This document shows positions 47,751 through 59,973 of a stretch of DNA of 64,000 nt, piece by piece. Under the pieces are notes generated by a model. That model searched no databases and was not told where the DNA came from. It saw only the letters and a list, made by a program, of their open reading frames with translations. The number at the start of each line of letters is the position of its first letter. Positions within the stretch are counted from its first letter, which is position 1. Both the position numbers and the translations under genes were made by a program. Origin of the DNA: Auanema rhodensis (lineage: Eukaryota > Nematoda > Chromadorea > Rhabditida > Rhabditidae); NCBI GenBank assembly GCA_964057225.1, contig OZ059899.1, positions 7,564,001 to 7,628,000 of the forward strand, written 5' to 3'.

Positions 47751-50700
47751 CTAGTTCAATTGTAAAAATAGTACAGACACGTTGTCTTTACTTTGACGTT
47801 CAAGGGCTAATTGTACCAGATATGTGGAAATCCGATGCCAATCCTGCTTGCCTTCCTTTGATCTGAAAAATAAAGTATTGAAGTTTCAATTTCATTTAAA
47901 CCAAATGTTTTTTTGAACGTCCTTAGAACTTACTTAAGATATTCGTTAGCTAACTTTATTGCTTCTGAGTTACTTACAACGTCCCAAAAGCCGTCAGTTC
48001 CCACAATCAGAAATCTGAAAAAGAAGTTAAAAGATTTGAATGGATAAACAAGAAGATGTTGGCATGGCGGGCGTTAACTACGACAAGTTTGAACTATCTT
48101 CGAACGAAAATAACGAACTTCAATGGTTTTTTATGTAAATCAATGCGTTGTACGTCGGGTCGAGCTGTCAGAACACCGAGACGTTTCAGAAGTGTATCCC
48201 CAAAAGCCCTGAAATAAGAAATAATGTAACACAAAATAACAAATAACATGAAGTTTAAGGATATCAAGCTTTTTCGTTTTTTGCAATCAACATCAATACA
48301 AAAAAAGTAAAACATGAAAGCTACAACAGTGAACAAAAATTTTTTTTTTAATCTGGAAATTTTATTAACTTGGCTCAATGAAATATATTTATAAGTAGTA
48401 GTATATCGGTGCTAGCCGGACCACCTAATCATCCTTATTTAAAAATACTGCATTTCAAACATTTTTCGTAACAAAACAACTATTTTTTTTCCATTTAAGG
48501 TTTTCAAAGACTGAGAGTCTAGCTCGCATGACACCCAAAAAAGACTATTTTTAACAGTTTTCTAACGTTTTTCGACGCCCCAATAAGCCAAAAACCTTGA
48601 GCCATAAATTGCGCTACGCTAAATCACCCTTCCACTCTAGCCCAACGCGTTTGCGTGCGAATAGATCAACTGGAGCAAACGTGTTGATTCTCATTCTACG
48701 TGAATTAATTCCATTTTTGTGTGCATTTATTATTCTTCATTATTCTCTCAGTACGCCATTGTTCTCATCAAAATATTCTACCAATAGTCATTACGTCTCA
48801 ATTTGCGTGGTAAACCGACGCATGTGGATAGTACGCGAACTTTCCGTTAACGAGCTCAAAAGCAATCAAATCGTGTGCTTCAGAGAATGCTTGTACGACA
48901 GCCTAAAAAGCAAAACTAGTTCAAAAAAATGAAAAAGAACCTCGTATTCGGTTCAATTACGTTGTACAAGGTAATTTTTGTTTTTCAATTGGGTGTAAAT
49001 CAACAACGCATGCCGACGTGGAAGAACGGAATCGTATCGGAAGAATATGGTATGTCTAATTTTTTAACTTTACAGATATTAACTGTTTGATCATTTAATA
49101 AGGGGCTTTTTATTTAAATTCTGTTAACGCAATTTATGACTCGTGTCTAAAAATTTGTGATAATTGAGAATTATGTTCACACACCCTTGTTTGCATCATT
49201 TCCACGGTTTTCCTAACAACTTTTCCAACTTTCTCTCTTCTTCTATCGTGTAAAACTCTATTCTTTTTTCTTATAAGCTTACAACTAAATAACTAATAAT
49301 AATCTTTATTTACTAATAAATGCCTGTTTAGATGACGATGGAACGATTGACAGCGAAGACACTCGAGGCCTTACTCTTCACGACGTCCAAACCAAATGAC
49401 AACTTGCACTTGTGCGTGGTAGCAATCAACGAGAAACACGCCATTTCTTTCCAAGATGGTCCCCATTCGATGCTCAAGAAAGGCGATAAAATTACCTTGT
49501 ACAACGTAATTGAACCGACTATTCAATACGAGGTTCTTTTTCATTTTTTTGAACTAGTTTTGCTTTTTAAGCTGTCCTACAAGCACTCTCTGAAGCACAC
49601 TATCTGATTCCTTTGAGCTCGTTAACGGAAAGTTCGCGTACTATCCACATGCGTCGGTCCCAATGTTTTGTGGTGAAAGTTACAAGCAATTGGGTGTATA
49701 TCAACAACGCATGTCGACGTGGAAGGACGGAAGCGTTTTGGAAGAATATTCTTTGTCTAAGTTTTTAACTTTACAGATATTAACTGTTTGATGCAGGTGG
49801 ATTTTACGTGGGAACTTCTCATGGAGAACGTGATGACTCGGGCTCTGGCGTCTTTGATTCGTCTGGCCGCATACTTGGTATTTCTGTTGGCAAGAAAATC
49901 TTCACTTTCGACGATGCCTTTCGGTGAGGTGGCTGATCATCAGCCGGACACGAAAATAATCAGTTCTGCCACCATTTCGGTAATCATGGGCATCGTCGAT
50001 TGAGATGTAAGTAGATTTATTTAGATATTTCGTTTAATTGTTATGTTTCATCCTTTTGTGCCGCAACAAAAGTACGTTCGAATGGAAATAATTTTGGAGA
50101 TCTTTTACTAGCCTTGAAAACGGAAATTTTGTTTTGTGAATAATTTTCTCGTTTCTATGTAAACTCTTTTCGTATGGGTCGAATAAGCTTTTATTTCTGA
50201 ATTGTGAAAATGGTATAAATATCTAAAAACACCTCACAAGTCGTTGATTTTTAATTATTTTACAAGGAACTCTCAGGTCTTTTCGGAAGGTGATCATTTA
50301 ATAAGGGGCTTTTTATTTAAGTTCTGTTAGCGCAATTTATGACTCGTGTCTAAAAATTTGTGATAATTGAAGGTTTTTGGCTTATTAGAGCGTCGTAAAA
50401 CGTTAGAAAACTGTTAAAAATAGAAAGCATCTTCTTTTGGGTGTCATGCGAGCTAGACTCTCAGTCTTTGAAAACCTCAAATTTCATAGACTTCTACGAC
50501 CCCAGGGGATCTAACGAAGGACTTTGATTCTACCAACATTTTTGAATCGCTTTCACAATTTATTCGATAAAATAATTGTATTTATAAATGAAAAAAATAC
50601 TGAAGCTGTGTCAGTAAGTTTCCAAAAACATTCTTTTTTAGAAGACGCAATGCAAGCAAATCAGACGTTCTAGGAATCAATGATTTTGATATTCACTTCA

Positions 50701-52093
50701 TGAAAGGATCTTCTTCGGATTCACCTGTGAATTATAGTGAAGAAGATCTAAAGAAAATGAAAAGAGATAAAGTTCGTAGAAAAGCGGTAATGATTGGAAG
50801 TGAATTGAGAAAATATATCATCAAATCTAGAGAAATCCAAACTATGAGAAAACAAGAAATGATTGATTTCATTATGAAGTTTAAAGACGTGTTTACAGAT
50901 TAAACACTAGAAACTTCGTTTTGATCTGAGTGTGTGAATTCACAAACACTTCTAGAAGGCTTGCTTTCGCTGATTCTGGAATTTGGATTTTTTCTTTAAA
51001 TTTTTTTTCTATATAAAACGGAAGCCTTGACTTCTTCAAGAATTTGAAAAAGTAATATTTTCTACTCTAGAGTAGCTTAACATAACAAGAAAGTTAAACA
51101 ATCAGATCAACTTCGTAAGGACGTTAGAAGAATATATAAAGCTAAAAAATTAATAACTAATGATCAGATAACAAAAATGAAGGTGGAAGAAATGAGATAA
51201 TTCATACATACAGAAGTATTCTACAAGTGATACGGAAGATAAAGATAATAAAATTTCCTTAAAAAACTGCTTATAGGAATATGAGTGATAAAAATATTTT
51301 ATCGAACATTTTCCACACAATCGAAACTAATTGCATTCCTTTTTACAATACTCTTGTAAAAACGAATCTTACTTCTTTCTAAAAAAAAAAGAAGAAGAAT
51401 TTAGTATTAAATGATATCTTCAAAGATTGTGATGTTTGAACAATGTTTCGTCTGGAATGTAATAAAGCTTTTAGATCTAGTAGTGATATACATAAATATG
51501 AATATATTTCTTTCGACTTTGACGTCACAAGTGAAATTCAAATTCTAAGCTCTGGAGAAAATAGAAATACGTTTTATCAGAATATCATTCAACGTTTGAT
51601 AAATAAAGAAATAAAGTAAAAAAAAATCAGTCAAAATACTCAAGTGCTTTGACTTCCCAAAAATCGGAGGGATTTGGTCAAGTATAAGATGAACATTCAG
51701 ATTATTTTATAATTAATGCTTACTTCTCACTTTTTTTCAAAAAAGTATTGTAAATGACTGACTTCAGAGAATGAAAATGTGTCTAAAACGGCTGAGATGT
51801 CGAAATGGTATTGAAATGATATTATAATCCTTCTCTACTATACTACTTTTATACATAGATACGTTCGTATCTTAAAAAAAAGTCTGATATCATAAAGATG
51901 AAGATTCAATAAATCTTTTTTTTTTTAAATTTTGACTCATAGATTTATGGATATATGGCAATCAATACAGAATTCAGATTAAATTGTAATCAATCCCCTC
52001 TGGGCAAAAAGAGCATGAGTGAAAATGAGGAAAGTTATATGTAAAATTTTTTTTCCAAAAGATAGGGAACAAAAATTGAAAGTTTATTTCAGA

Positions 52094-52129
<36 letters not shown>

Positions 52130-55100
52130 AGTTTAGAGAATGAAATAGAAAATTCCCAAACTTGAATGAAATTAATCACAAGATTTCATTAAACACAGAT
52201 AAAAGAAGAGACTTTAAATTGCAAACCAAGGTTAATAGTGAATGATGCTTGGAAGTGATAAGTCCATGAAGAAGAATTCAGAATTTAAATTTCTGGAAAA
52301 GGAGTCATCAAGAGCTGAAGTGCGAGAGAGACATGGGGGCAAAAGAAAATATCATCTTTGTAATCACATATTTCTCTTTTTTATATTTTTATTTCAACTC
52401 TTTATATCTATTTTTCTTTTTCACTCTTATTCGTTTATACCAATATAATATATAATTTGTATGAAAGAAATAAGAAGAGTGACAAGCATTTTGGTATAAT
52501 ATAATAGAATATAATTAGTTAAACCTTGATTATTTGATCCAAAACCATCAGTTAAATCAAATCTTGAAAACAATACTAATTGTCACTATAGTTTTTAAAT
52601 AATTTGTTTCTGTTGGGTGTTTAAAAAACAAATCGCTTTGATATTTGGAAAAATAAGAGTTGACAGATTATTAGTTAAGATATGACAAAAGTTTTGAAAT
52701 TATCAGATTAAAAATTTCATATACTAAGTTTTAATATAATAATAAAGGTAAAGGTTTGAAAAACTAGTAGAACACAGATATTATCAGTTTATAAAGAAAA
52801 AAAGTTTGGGTTAAACTGATTTAATAATAAGTAATATATATCATGTGGTATAGAAATTGTTTATTTCCCCTCTTCTCAATCAATTTTTTTAAAATTTGAC
52901 AAAATGTTTTGTCATTATCTAATAAAACTATAGTTTATTCCTTTTATTTAGACTTTGAACATGATGTTAGCTTTCTATTAGTGAGATGTTTAAACACGAA
53001 AACAACAAAACTGAAATGTCAGCTGGAACATTGTGAATTCAAAAAATTTCATCTCAACTTGATTATTTGAAGATGTTGAAGTGAGCATGAAAAAAAAAGA
53101 ATGATTTCAAAAGAATATCAGCTGAAAACAACTTTGCTTGCTATATTGTAGTACATTGTAAGGCCTTCTCGTAGTGACCAAATGTTGGGAAGTTGGTATA
53201 TTCAAGCTGAAGCCCGGATAAGTTTCTGATTAATTTGTATGTATCATGAAATAGCTGACGTCATCATGAGCAGTAATAATGTAGACAAGAAATTTTGAAG
53301 AAGACCAATGAGACAATGAACATCGATAATATGAGATGACAATCACACTACAACCTTGATATGTTTTGAAAAAAAAAGTAAAAGCTGAGTAAATTATAAG
53401 AAATGAATGTAAATTCAAACTTCTTGATGTATATATTTATATATTATATTAAAAGCAGCTCAAAAACTTGTCATCAAGAAGTTAACGAAAAGAAAAGAAA
53501 ACGTGGGGTAATTCAAAGTCAAGAAAATATTCCATTTGAACAGTTCAAAACATTAAATAGAAAAAGCTTTAATGATGAAGATTCTGAAATAAATGGAAAC
53601 AGTGAATGAAGAGATTAGAGACGAAATACTAGAAATAGAACTGCTGTTTTACATGCAAGACTATAATACGAAATGAAAATGATTCTGCCATTGTTCTGCA
53701 TTTGAGTATACGACGTCATGACAAATAAAATACGTGAAATTCAAAAAAAATACAATGAAAGTATATATACTTTCATATATATATATAACTGAATGTATAT
53801 AAACTAAATGGTTAAATAATCTATTTGTTGAAGTATTCTATAGATTTGCATAAATTAAGGAAAAAGTTATTGGACATGAGGAAGATGAAGTGAAAATCAG
53901 CTGCTAACAAACGTGCTCCAATTTGGCTCAAGCGAGAATTGTTAAAAAAAAATCCAAAAATACATGAAAAGCTGAAGAGAGAGGTGATTATATAAGATGT
54001 TCATAGGAAAACATTTCTTTCGTTTTTTTCAATTCATAAGGTTTTGATGTTTTTTTCTTTTATTATGTCTTTGAAGCTGAGGAAATGTTGTTAAAACATA
54101 CTGACATATCTGCTGAGTGTGAAGTTTGAATATGATTAGCTCAACTAATTTCAAATGTATAAAATGAATACATATCTAAGACAAAATACCACAAAATATG
54201 ATAAAACTTTAAAATAGTTGGAATAGAAGGAGAGACAAGACTGGACAGGACGAGAAGGTTGAAACGAAGAAACTTATTTATAATAGTATAAAAAGGCTAT
54301 TTCTCATATGTACTCATAACATCTCAGCAAAAATTTCAATAAAAACTGCAATGGAAGATGAGAAAAAATGGAGAAAATATACTATTTCTAATAATTGACT
54401 TTTCATAGCATTTTTATATTTTGAAAACCAAAATAGTTTTGCATCACTTCGATGAAAAAAAAAATTAAAATCTTAGAATAATAATAATTTAATTAATCAA
54501 TTGAACGTTTCAAATCGTTCATCAAGACAAGATCAAGAACCAGTTTGTTTTTGTAAATTATTGGTTTAGAGATCACATAGTAAATAATATATTATATAAG
54601 ATTATATGTAATATAATAATAAAGTATAAAACGTATAATAAAGTAAATAAAAATTTGATCTAAGTAACTGAAAGCATATCATTTCAGAACAAACTTTTGA
54701 AATTCCACTTTGAACTATATAACCTTCTTTTTGTATTTCAAATGATTAAATACCATTACCATGCTAATATAAAACAGAAAAATATTTTTTTAGTAATAGA
54801 AAATAATTCTCTTAATTGTATTTTAGTAAAAAAAAAGTACCTGGATACAGATAAAATGCCTTGAATTCGTGGCGAACCGTCGTCGCAGTCAACAAATCCT
54901 CCTGCGACCTCAACACGCCTTCTTTCTTCTTTCTATAAGTCAAAAAATGTTTGCATATAAAATATAATTTTAATAATAATTCAGAATTGGTTATTTTGGT
55001 TTAATTTTTCTGATTTTATCGACTTTCCTATGATTTTGCTGCAGCTGCTGAAAGCTACATCCTCAGGCTTGAAATGCGATTAAGCAAGTTCAAAAGAGTG

Positions 55101-58100
55101 CATATTTGGAATATGATTAAACAATTGAGGAAAACTATTGAAAATAAAAAAATAATAATAATTTAAATATATAATTAATATGAATACATACATATTATGT
55201 ATGTATTTAGATAGAATTACATGTATTTGAGATATATATGAAGATAACCAACGAACGAGTATAAGACGAAATGATGAAGTAACAGAAAAAAAGGATAGGA
55301 TTTGGAAGATGGGGTTGAAAAGGAGAAATTGGTGCTCAATGAAAGGCACAGAAATAGTCCGATATCACATAAGAAGAAAGCCTCAATTAAGTATTGAATT
55401 ATAATTATATATAGATATTTAGCTAACTATATATCTTTCTATATATAACTATATATATAGTTATATATATATGTATATATTTTAATTTAAACATTTTTTT
55501 TGTATTATACTACATGATCATGGATGATCAAACCAAATGAAGAAAAGCGAGATAAGTCCATTTCATTTTATTATCAATCGCGTCCATCTGGTTTAAATGC
55601 TCATCGTTGTGAATCTTGATAGCCCGGAGGCATACTTACAGCTGCAGGGATTTCGAAAACCTAAAGGCAATCGAAGCAATTATTATATGAAATGATTTTA
55701 GGCTTTTTCAGTTCTTCATCAGCCTTTTTTTTGCATTAACGCTCAACATGCATATGTTTTCGAATGAATCTTGATTTTAGATTCAAATTAACTATAAGGT
55801 GTAATTGGATAGCATAGTTTTGCTTAACAATAGATCGAGAGTTTAAATTGAAATTGAGATTAGAGCTATGAGACAACAACCTTTTTTTTTTTGTTTAAAC
55901 TTATATTATCAGAAATTCAAACAGAATATCAAATTTTCATACGTCTAGTCAGCAACATGCAAAAGGCAAACTGTGATAATGAATTGAATCCAAAACTACT
56001 TGATATAGGTGAAAAATTAATAAAAAAATTTAAAAGTCACTTTAGAAATAGTGAACATAAGTTGTATCAAATATTTTTCTTTAAAAAACAAAAAAAAAGT
56101 TTGTTAACTATACAATGGCTCTATTTTGAAAAAAAAAAGAAAATATGGCTAAAAAGTTTAACATAAAGCTTTAACTAAATTATACTTAAACTGCTTTTAA
56201 GAACAACTAAAACTGCTGGGAATATGTTCAAGGATATAACAAGGAAGTTATTTATCAAATAACTCAAAAAGAAATAAACCAAAATAGTAGATACATCGTA
56301 TTCTTTAAGAGAGAGAGAGAGAGAAGCGAGACAAGATGGTAAAGAGAGAATAGGAATAAGAATATTGAAGATAAATACAAGCCCATCTATAGAATTTTGG
56401 GTTTGCTTATGATAAAAAGGGAAAATTTAATCACACTTTTCTTGTTGTTGAGGATATACATACATATCCTATTTAGATGAAGATATAGCATATAGAATTT
56501 GAATTGTCAATTATAGTTTGAAAATGATGTGAACAAATGTTCCTAAAAAAGTTGACTGAAACTCCGTGACCATATGAGAAATATGTATTTGAGGGTGTAA
56601 AATCAATTTTGATATATAATATTATTATCAGTTATTGTACTATTAAGATAATATATTTTTTAAATGATAATATACTTTCTGTTTCTTTTTTTTTCATTTT
56701 TTGAATTATAAAAAAAGGAAAATATTTAAAAGTCAATAAGCAACGAAAATTAGACTTATTTCATATAATAGTACAATAAATATATCATATACTTAATAAA
56801 ACATTGAAGAACGATTACAAAATTATCATTTAAAGACGAAAAACGAGTTTAAAGTAGAGAAAACTGTGTCTGATATTCATGAAAACTATTAGAAAACAAC
56901 AAATAGACAACATGAAAAAACGTCAGTAATCTAATGATCTTAAATGAAAGGAAAAGAATATGTCAATATGTACGAAATATTCGTTTTTATAAGTGAAGAT
57001 GTTAAATTTCAATGAAATGATATCTATTTAATAGTTCTAGATTTGTTCTTATAAACTGCAAAGCAAGACTAGTTTAACTAACTGACCATTGCTTCTCCTT
57101 CACCTCATTCACCTATATCGCTGTCCCTTCTACTTTTATCTTCTCTCTTTCTTTTTTTTTCGTTTTTTTCTCTTATATAAGCAATATATTTCTTTGCTGT
57201 TCTCTTACAACACAATTTGTAGAGGGAGGGATTAGATAGCGGAAAAGGAAGTCAGCACCAATGCACATTGGCTGAACCTCAAAATTTTGTTTGAAAGAAG
57301 TTTTAAAGACTACTACATCAACTTCAAAAAGTTGAAATCGCCCGTCAATTTTTTATTGAACTTGAAAAATCAGAAAGGGCACAGGGAATTGCATAATATT
57401 GCTATGATTTTTTAAATTTTAAATTCAAAACTTACATCATCAGGCTTGTGATCTATACTAAGAGGAACAGCTCGATTATGAAGATCACAAGCGACAGCTC
57501 TAGAATCTCCAACATTAATTATGGTCAAATAACGATTTTTCTCCAAAATAGCGCAGATAAGAGTAGATCCTGAAGTGTTTGAGATTTTTGAAAAAAAAAC
57601 AGAATACTTAATTTATTTATTTACCTGTTAATGAAGTATATTTACAATCTAATCGTGAAATTGCATCATCAAGTTCATATACTTGAGTTATAACAGCCTG
57701 GAAGAATATATGTTATTATTAGAAAATAAATTGCGAATATGATTTTTCTTTTCATTTAAATAATTTTATTATATATTCATTCTTTCATATTTCAATTACA
57801 AAAGAATAAGAATAATAATAATTATAAACTGATGACGTAAATCAAAACATATTATATATAACAATAGAATATATATATATAAATGAATTAATATATTTTA
57901 GAAAAATATTTTTTTATTTAATAAATTTAATTTTTTTTAATATTTTTTCTTTTTTTTTTGAATTATTCTATATTTCATATGCATAAACACGTGGCTGTAC
58001 TTGAAAACTGAATCGGATTATATAAAATATATTTGATTTAACAACATGTAGCGATTAATCTGATCGAAACTGAACATCAATACAAACATGTATATATTCA

Positions 58101-59018
58101 GTTATTTTATTGAAATTTATAATTTATACATACCTCAGCTATAGGATCATCTGCAACTAATGAACTTGATTTATTTATTTTTAATTTTTGTTTAAGCCTC
58201 ATTAAACGATGTCGAAGTGAGACCGCAAAATGACATTCCAAATAATCTGATATATACTGAAATATTTGAATTAATTTATTATAGAGTTTTATATATATAT
58301 ATATATATATAAATATATGTATGATTAATGAAATATATAAATATGACAAGAATTCGAGTGTTTACCATTCCCCCATGTCCATCGAAAATTCCAAAAATTG
58401 CCAAATTCAAGTTAGGATCATACATATAATGCATGCGATCTTCCATATATGGTCGAAAACCTTGAGCAGCAGCATAAGTAAACTTCTCATGCATGATCTT
58501 CCATAAGTTTTCTGAAAATAAGTTTAAAACTTGAAAAATATGAGCTTGAGGTCTTATTTTTTCTGAAAAAAAAGAAAGAAAATAGGAACGTTGTGATGAG
58601 TTATATCATATTATTAAATCACAAAGATAATTTTAAAAGTTTAACATGCACTTTCAAATTTTTTTTTCGAAGGAAAGATCACATTTAAATTTTTTTTTCA
58701 ATTTACAAAAAGTATTTCATAATTGATTATAAAAGAAAAATGATACAAACCATCTTGCAATACATCACTGAATCCTTTATCAATAAACTCTGGTAAATCA
58801 TACTTGTGACGATGTACAAGATCACGAGGTCGAAGATTTAAACCTCGTATTCTTGGTATAAGGTATTGTAATGTTTCTTTTATATAGTAATAAATCCATA
58901 TAATCAGAAATGCAAAACAAAATGTTTCCTTTCTTTGAGATAAATACCGTAAATTTCGATTGTTATATAATAAACAACTGGTAAGAACCAGTGTTATACC
59001 AACAATCTTGCATTGCAT
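47751..59018 (-). CDS. PPM1L: PPM1L-type membrane-anchored PP2C protein phosphatase
   Basis: Metal-dependent Ser/Thr phosphatase. The start at 59018 (MQCKIVGITLVLTSCLLYNN) gives two hydrophobic N-terminal segments, the second FCFAFLIIWIYYYI, as in PPM1L, an ER-membrane enzyme. Catalytic motifs follow in order: QGFRPYMEDR (58468-58437), IFGIFDGHGG, the LECHFAVSLRHRLMRLKQ helix, GSTLICAILEKNRYLTIINV then GDSRAV, LSIDHKPDD, RRVEVAGGFVDCDDGSPRIQ, SRAFGD split by an intron at 54840/48209, VGTDGFWDVVSNSEA and RQSKDNVSVLFLQLN (stop 47753-47751). All metal-binding Asp residues are intact. Two introns are huge for this locus: 48209-54840 (6.6 kb) and about 54930-57435. The first contains a foldback element. 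Confidence 0.92.
48498..48598 (+). repeat. Left terminal inverted repeat
   Basis: Its reverse complement matches 50370-50477 nearly base for base, including CTAGCTCGCATGACACCC and TAAGCCAAAAACCTT. The right arm differs by a roughly 7-10 base insertion (AAGCATCTTC region) and a few substitutions. Confidence 0.9.
48818..48972 (-). repeat. Inverted internal copy of the protease-like middle section
   Basis: Its reverse complement matches 49489-49670 with small indels (for example a missing CTATTCAATA segment). Read on the minus strand it gives an acceptor TTTTTAG followed by AVVQAFSEAHDLIAFELVNG. This copy keeps the frame that the 49.6 kb copy has lost. Confidence 0.85.
48986..49091 (+). repeat. 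106-base direct repeat, copy 1 (copy 2 at 49687-49792)
   Basis: Begins CAATTGGGTGTA and ends with TTAACTGTTTGAT. Copy 2 encodes part of the protease-like region (VYQQRMSTWKDGSVLEEY). Copy 1 has several substitutions, for example AACGGAATCG instead of GACGGAAGCG. Confidence 0.85.
49088..49167 (+). repeat. 80-base direct repeat, copy 1 (copy 2 at 50291-50370)
   Basis: Begins TGATCATTTAATAAGGGGC and ends GTGATAATTGA. I count two mismatches against copy 2 at 50291-50370. Copy 2 abuts the right terminal repeat while copy 1 does not, as if a second element end had been lost here. Confidence 0.9.
49332..49927 (+). pseudogene. Trypsin-fold (PA-clan) protease-like coding remnant in the element
   Basis: Exon 1 (49332 to about 49532) reads MERLTAKTLEALLFTTSKP and LCVVAINEKHAISFQDGPH, a candidate catalytic-His region. 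A middle part at about 49580-49740 would carry the catalytic Asp, but the codon is TAT (49601-49603) and one base is missing near 49611, so the frame breaks. The last part (49793-49927) reads GTSHGERDDSGSGVFDSSGR followed by ILGISVGKK. This matches the GDSGG-type serine nucleophile region of chymotrypsin-fold proteases, with DDSGSG in place of GDSGGP. The three pieces lie in three different frames, partly because of likely introns. I judge the copy inactive. What family it came from is unknown to me; it may be the element's own gene or a captured host exon. Confidence 0.55.
49687..49792 (+). repeat. 106-base direct repeat, copy 2
   Basis: Partner of 48986-49091, located just upstream of the exon carrying the DSGSG motif. 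Confidence 0.85.
50291..50370 (+). repeat. 80-base direct repeat, copy 2
   Basis: Same orientation as 49088-49167, with two mismatches by eye. It lies directly before the right terminal inverted repeat. Confidence 0.9.
50370..50477 (-). repeat. Right terminal inverted repeat
   Basis: Starts AAGGTTTTTGGCTTATTAG and ends CAGTCTTTGAAAACCT, the complement of the left arm. It is immediately preceded by one copy of the 80-base direct repeat. Confidence 0.9.
50652..50903 (+). other. Isolated exon-like open frame, Lys/Arg-rich
   Basis: A TTTTTTAG acceptor at about 50651 opens a frame of about 83 residues that includes SKSDVLGINDFDIHF, NYSEEDLKKMKRDKVRRK, SELRKYIIKS and MRKQEMIDFIMKFKDVF before a TAA. 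Composition is protein-like and not simple sequence. A degenerate relative follows at about 51085-51200 (SDQLRKDVRRIYKAKKL, ITKMKVEEM). No partner exons were confidently joined and no family is recognised. It could be a remnant of another mobile gene in the intron, or a nested host gene. Confidence 0.3.
50904..54838. other. Remainder of the 6.6 kb PPM1L intron
   Basis: Very A-rich on the plus strand, with scattered short protein-like frames (53403-53609 containing KKRKRGVIQSQENIPFEQF; about 53911-54000 containing KRAPIWLKRELLKKNPKIHE after an ATCAG acceptor). None can be chained into a gene. A TA tract lies at 52099-52127. Confidence 0.4.
54940..57430. other. Second large PPM1L intron
   Basis: About 2.5 kb of AT-rich DNA with a 30-base perfect palindrome at 55440-55469 and a GA tract near 56310-56325. 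A frame of 91 residues at 55891-56166 is Lys-rich and without motif. No gene is supported. Confidence 0.5.
55440..55469. repeat. 30-base perfect palindrome
   Basis: TATATATAACTATATATATA and its continuation are symmetric around position 55454/55455, with AACT on one side pairing with AGTT on the other. It could extrude a cruciform; similar TA-rich palindromes arise by chance in AT-rich DNA. Confidence 0.7.
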
Positions 59019-59973
59019 GACGATCTAGAATTTTGTGACTTTTCAATCGTCCACTTTATAATGTTCTGAAAAAAAAGAAAAGATGAAAAATTATTCTTAT
59101 TCCTAAAACTTGAAAAGAAAATCACAATAATAGAAGATTTTTAAAAATATTTAAATATAAACTGAAAAACTTGAACACAAACCCAAAACTTTATATTATT
59201 CTATTTTTTGTGAATTAAAAACAAAAAAAAAATAATACAATTCTTCAACTTAATTGGTTTTGTACAATATTAGTTAAGAAACAAGTGTTCTATATGCTCT
59301 ATCGAACGAACGAACATATGCTCGAAAGTAAAACTTGATTGTTTTTTACCTCAAGTTGATAATATGCTCAAAGGCAATATTTCTTTTACACCTTGAAACT
59401 TAAAAGAAATTGAGAAGTTATATTTTAAAGAAAAAAAAATATATATTACATATTTAAAGATAAAATAAACAAACCTCTAAAAATCCTCGTTGATATAAAA
59501 TATATTGTTTTACTTGCTATAAGTGATGTCGTTCGCTATACAATGATTATAATTATTTCATTATAAATAATAATAAACTAAGAAATAACAAAATAATATT
59601 ATTTTAAAACCAAATAAATATATTAAATTAATAATATTAATATTTTAAATGAAAATTAGAGAAAATGCAAATATTTTTATGAAGATCGGCTTCATGATCT
59701 CGAAGGTTTACATAGCTGAAAAGCTAAAATCCTAATGATGTGCTGAGACAGCTGGTCTATCACTAACCAATATCTTTCTGTAAGAAAGATTTAACAGAAA
59801 AACTGACCACATCTAACTACATGATTTGGAAGAGAAAAATATATTTATTAGTATAAATTACAAATAAATTCAATATCAAAATAAATATTTATATTTTATA
59901 AAAAAAAAAAAATATTATATTATAATTACAAATAAATTAATATTTGAAAAAAAATTTTAATCATGAGATCAAA
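59019..59973. other. Intergenic region upstream of PPM1L
   Basis: 955 bases between the PPM1L start and the guanylyl cyclase stop, both on the minus strand. AT-rich with long A and T runs. A less AT-rich patch at 59685-59770 has no recognisable content. Confidence 0.55.

Larger units (their letters stand above)
48493..50482. mobile_element. Foldback/MULE-like DNA element with long terminal inverted repeats
   Basis: About 2 kb inside a PPM1L intron, less AT-rich than its surroundings. The ends are inverted copies of about 100 bases (48498-48598 and 50370-50477) that begin AGGTTTTCAAAGACTGAGAG. The inversion weakly extends outward to ATTT(A/G)AGG and inward to GCGCAATTTATG. The interior has two 80-base direct repeats, two 106-base direct repeats and a 150-180-base inverted duplication. 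Pieces of a protease-like coding sequence lie between them. No transposase motif and no clear target-site duplication were found. Long TIRs with captured or private coding sequence recall Mutator-like or foldback elements; the superfamily is not established. Confidence 0.75.

Noticed and set aside
48597-48932. 111-residue plus-strand frame at the left side of the foldback element.
   Set aside because: It is antisense to the inverted copy of the protease-like section, whose minus-strand reading is the meaningful one.
55891-56166. 91-residue Lys-rich frame in the second large PPM1L intron.
   Set aside because: Composition follows the A-rich DNA and no motif or acceptor/donor pair supports an exon.
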